The notes beneath the pieces are model-generated. The model was not told the origin of the DNA. It was given only the letters and a program-made list of their open reading frames with translations, and did no database searches. Below, piece after piece: positions 63,300 through 64,000 of a DNA stretch of 64,000 bases; the first letter of the stretch is position 1; every line of letters starts with the position of its first letter. The stretch is from CAVVVS01 sp963751355 (GTDB lineage: Bacteria; Bacteroidota; Ignavibacteria; Ignavibacteriales; Ignavibacteriaceae). Made by a program: the position numbers and the translations under genes. The stretch lies in contig CAVVVS010000131.1 in NCBI GenBank assembly GCA_963751355.1, positions 1 to 64,000 on the forward strand, written 5' to 3'.

Positions 63300-64000
63300 A
63301 TGAAATTATATTTACAATTTCTTTTACTAAGTCTATTGCAGATCTCAATTGCATTTCCGCAAACTTCTAAAGTAAATACCGGCATAGAAGTATTACGTAA
63401 TAATAATTTTGATATTCTGGAAGGCAAAAGTGTCGGTTTGATAACAAACCCAACCGGAGTTGATTCAAAACTTCGTTCAACAATTGATATACTTTATGCT
63501 GCGCCAAATGTTAAACTGAAAGCATTATTCGGTCCCGAGCACGGAGTTCGGGGAGATTTTTCTGCCGGTGCAAATGTTGAATCTTATGTTGATAAAGAAA
63601 CCGGCATTCCCGTATACTCCCTGTACGGTAAAACAAGCAAACCCACAAAAGAAATGTTAAAAGGAATTGACATCCTCGTCTACGATATCCAGGATATCGG
63701 GTGCCGCTCATATACTTTTATTAGCACCATGGGAAAAGCTATGGAGGCTGCGGCAGAGAATAACATTCCATTCGTAGTACTAGATAGACCAAATCCGTTG
63801 GGCGGTGAAAAAGTAGAAGGAAATTTGGTAGAAGACGGTTTTATTTCTTTCGTAAGCCAATTTAAAATTCCATATGTTTATGGGTTAACTTGCGGCGAAC
63901 TTGCTAAATTATTGAATGAAGAAGGCATGCTTGTGAACAAAGAAAAATGTAAATTGGTAATTGTTCCAATGACCGGCTGGAAACGATCGATGGTTTTTCA
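63300..64000 (+). CDS. Exo-beta-N-acetylmuramidase NamZ-type protein (DUF1343), 5' part
   Basis: The frame opens at ATG 63300 after GGGAG and runs off the window end, giving 233 visible residues. A signal peptide (1-20, ending IAFPQ) is followed by GIEVLRNNNFDILEGKSVGL, ITNPTGVDSKLRSTIDIL, LFGPEHGVRGDFSAGANVES and DILVYDIQDIGCRSYTFIST, plus VLDRPNPLGGEKVEGN. These are the conserved blocks of DUF1343. Characterised members remove terminal MurNAc residues from peptidoglycan fragments. It should be periplasmic or secreted. The C-terminal half is beyond the window. Confidence 0.9.
   Translation, partial: MKLYLQFLLLSLLQISIAFPQTSKVNTGIEVLRNNNFDILEGKSVGLITNPTGVDSKLRSTIDILYAAPNVKLKALFGPEHGVRGDFSAGANVESYVDKETGIPVYSLYGKTSKPTKEMLKGIDILVYDIQDIGCRSYTFISTMGKAMEAAAENNIPFVVLDRPNPLGGEKVEGNLVEDGFISFVSQFKIPYVYGLTCGELAKLLNEEGMLVNKEKCKLVIVPMTGWKRSMVF

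Overview
The window is AT-rich bacterial chromosome with short intergenic gaps, frequent ATGA/TAATG gene overlaps and few strong Shine-Dalgarno sites. Many predicted secreted proteins have Bacteroidota-like signal peptides, there is a PorV/FadL-like barrel, and a small histone-H1-like protein is present. The gene mix (ferredoxin-dependent 2-oxoacid oxidoreductase, HdrD-like membrane Fe-S protein, archaeal-type HMG-CoA synthase cluster, lysine 6-transaminase, NamZ, ALDH7) best fits the FCB group, most likely Ignavibacteria/Chlorobi-related. That placement is an inference from gene content; there is no rRNA in the window.

Layout. 1-5300 (minus): a truncated 2-oxoacid:ferredoxin oxidoreductase alpha subunit, a DsbD-type thiol transporter and glutamine-dependent NAD synthetase. 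5597-10925 (plus): a secreted amylo-alpha-1,6-glucosidase-like enzyme with a glucodextranase-type C-terminal module, a secreted esterase, and a PspC/LiaF-like envelope-stress pair. 11002-18800 (minus): an MGMT-domain protein, prfB with an intact +1 programmed frameshift site, a split AtuA protein, the archaeal-type DUF35/thiolase/HMG-CoA synthase trio, then miaA and pcm. 18896-23236 (plus): a DUF2179 membrane protein, tRNA-Gly and tRNA-Cys with a textbook terminator, plsY, an HtrA-like protease and purB. 23292-26367: a VanX-type dipeptidase and a Prc/Tsp-type protease. 26368-31800: two kinds of short inverted-repeat element around an unknown gene, then a lysine-catabolic module (ALDH7, Rrf2 regulator, divergent lysine 6-transaminase). 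31877-39559: rsmI, a methyltransferase, a PAP2-polX-enoyl-CoA hydratase-apt operon, a dihydrouridine synthase and NAD-type isocitrate dehydrogenase. 40051-44351 (minus): a MacB/LolCDE-like ABC export operon with two paralogous permeases. 44532-49504 (minus): CapA-like protein, histone H1-like protein, HdrD-like Fe-S protein, BioY and a hydrolase. 50093-51899 (plus): HisA-like isomerase, cyclic-nucleotide-binding protein and universal stress protein. 51903-61131 (minus): polyprenyl synthase, tatC, glyA, envelope proteins, a GmhB-type phosphatase and a frameshifted glycogen synthase. 61369-64000 (plus): SPOR lipoprotein, hutI and a truncated NamZ-type hydrolase.

The most notable observations are these. 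(1) An archaeal-style acetoacetyl-CoA thiolase/DUF35/HMG-CoA synthase set lies next to a split AtuA. (2) A PolX protein keeps its PHP nuclease motifs but has lost the acidic residues of its polymerase site. (3) Three diverged copies of one ~150-bp inverted-repeat (MITE-like) element occur, one ending 20 bp before a start codon. (4) prfB has programmed frameshifting that a plain ORF call truncates. (5) glgA is interrupted by one base in an A6 run. (6) A lysine-to-aminoadipate module has a divergent promoter region and palindromes that could be operators. I found no CRISPR array, prophage, transposase or clear defence system.
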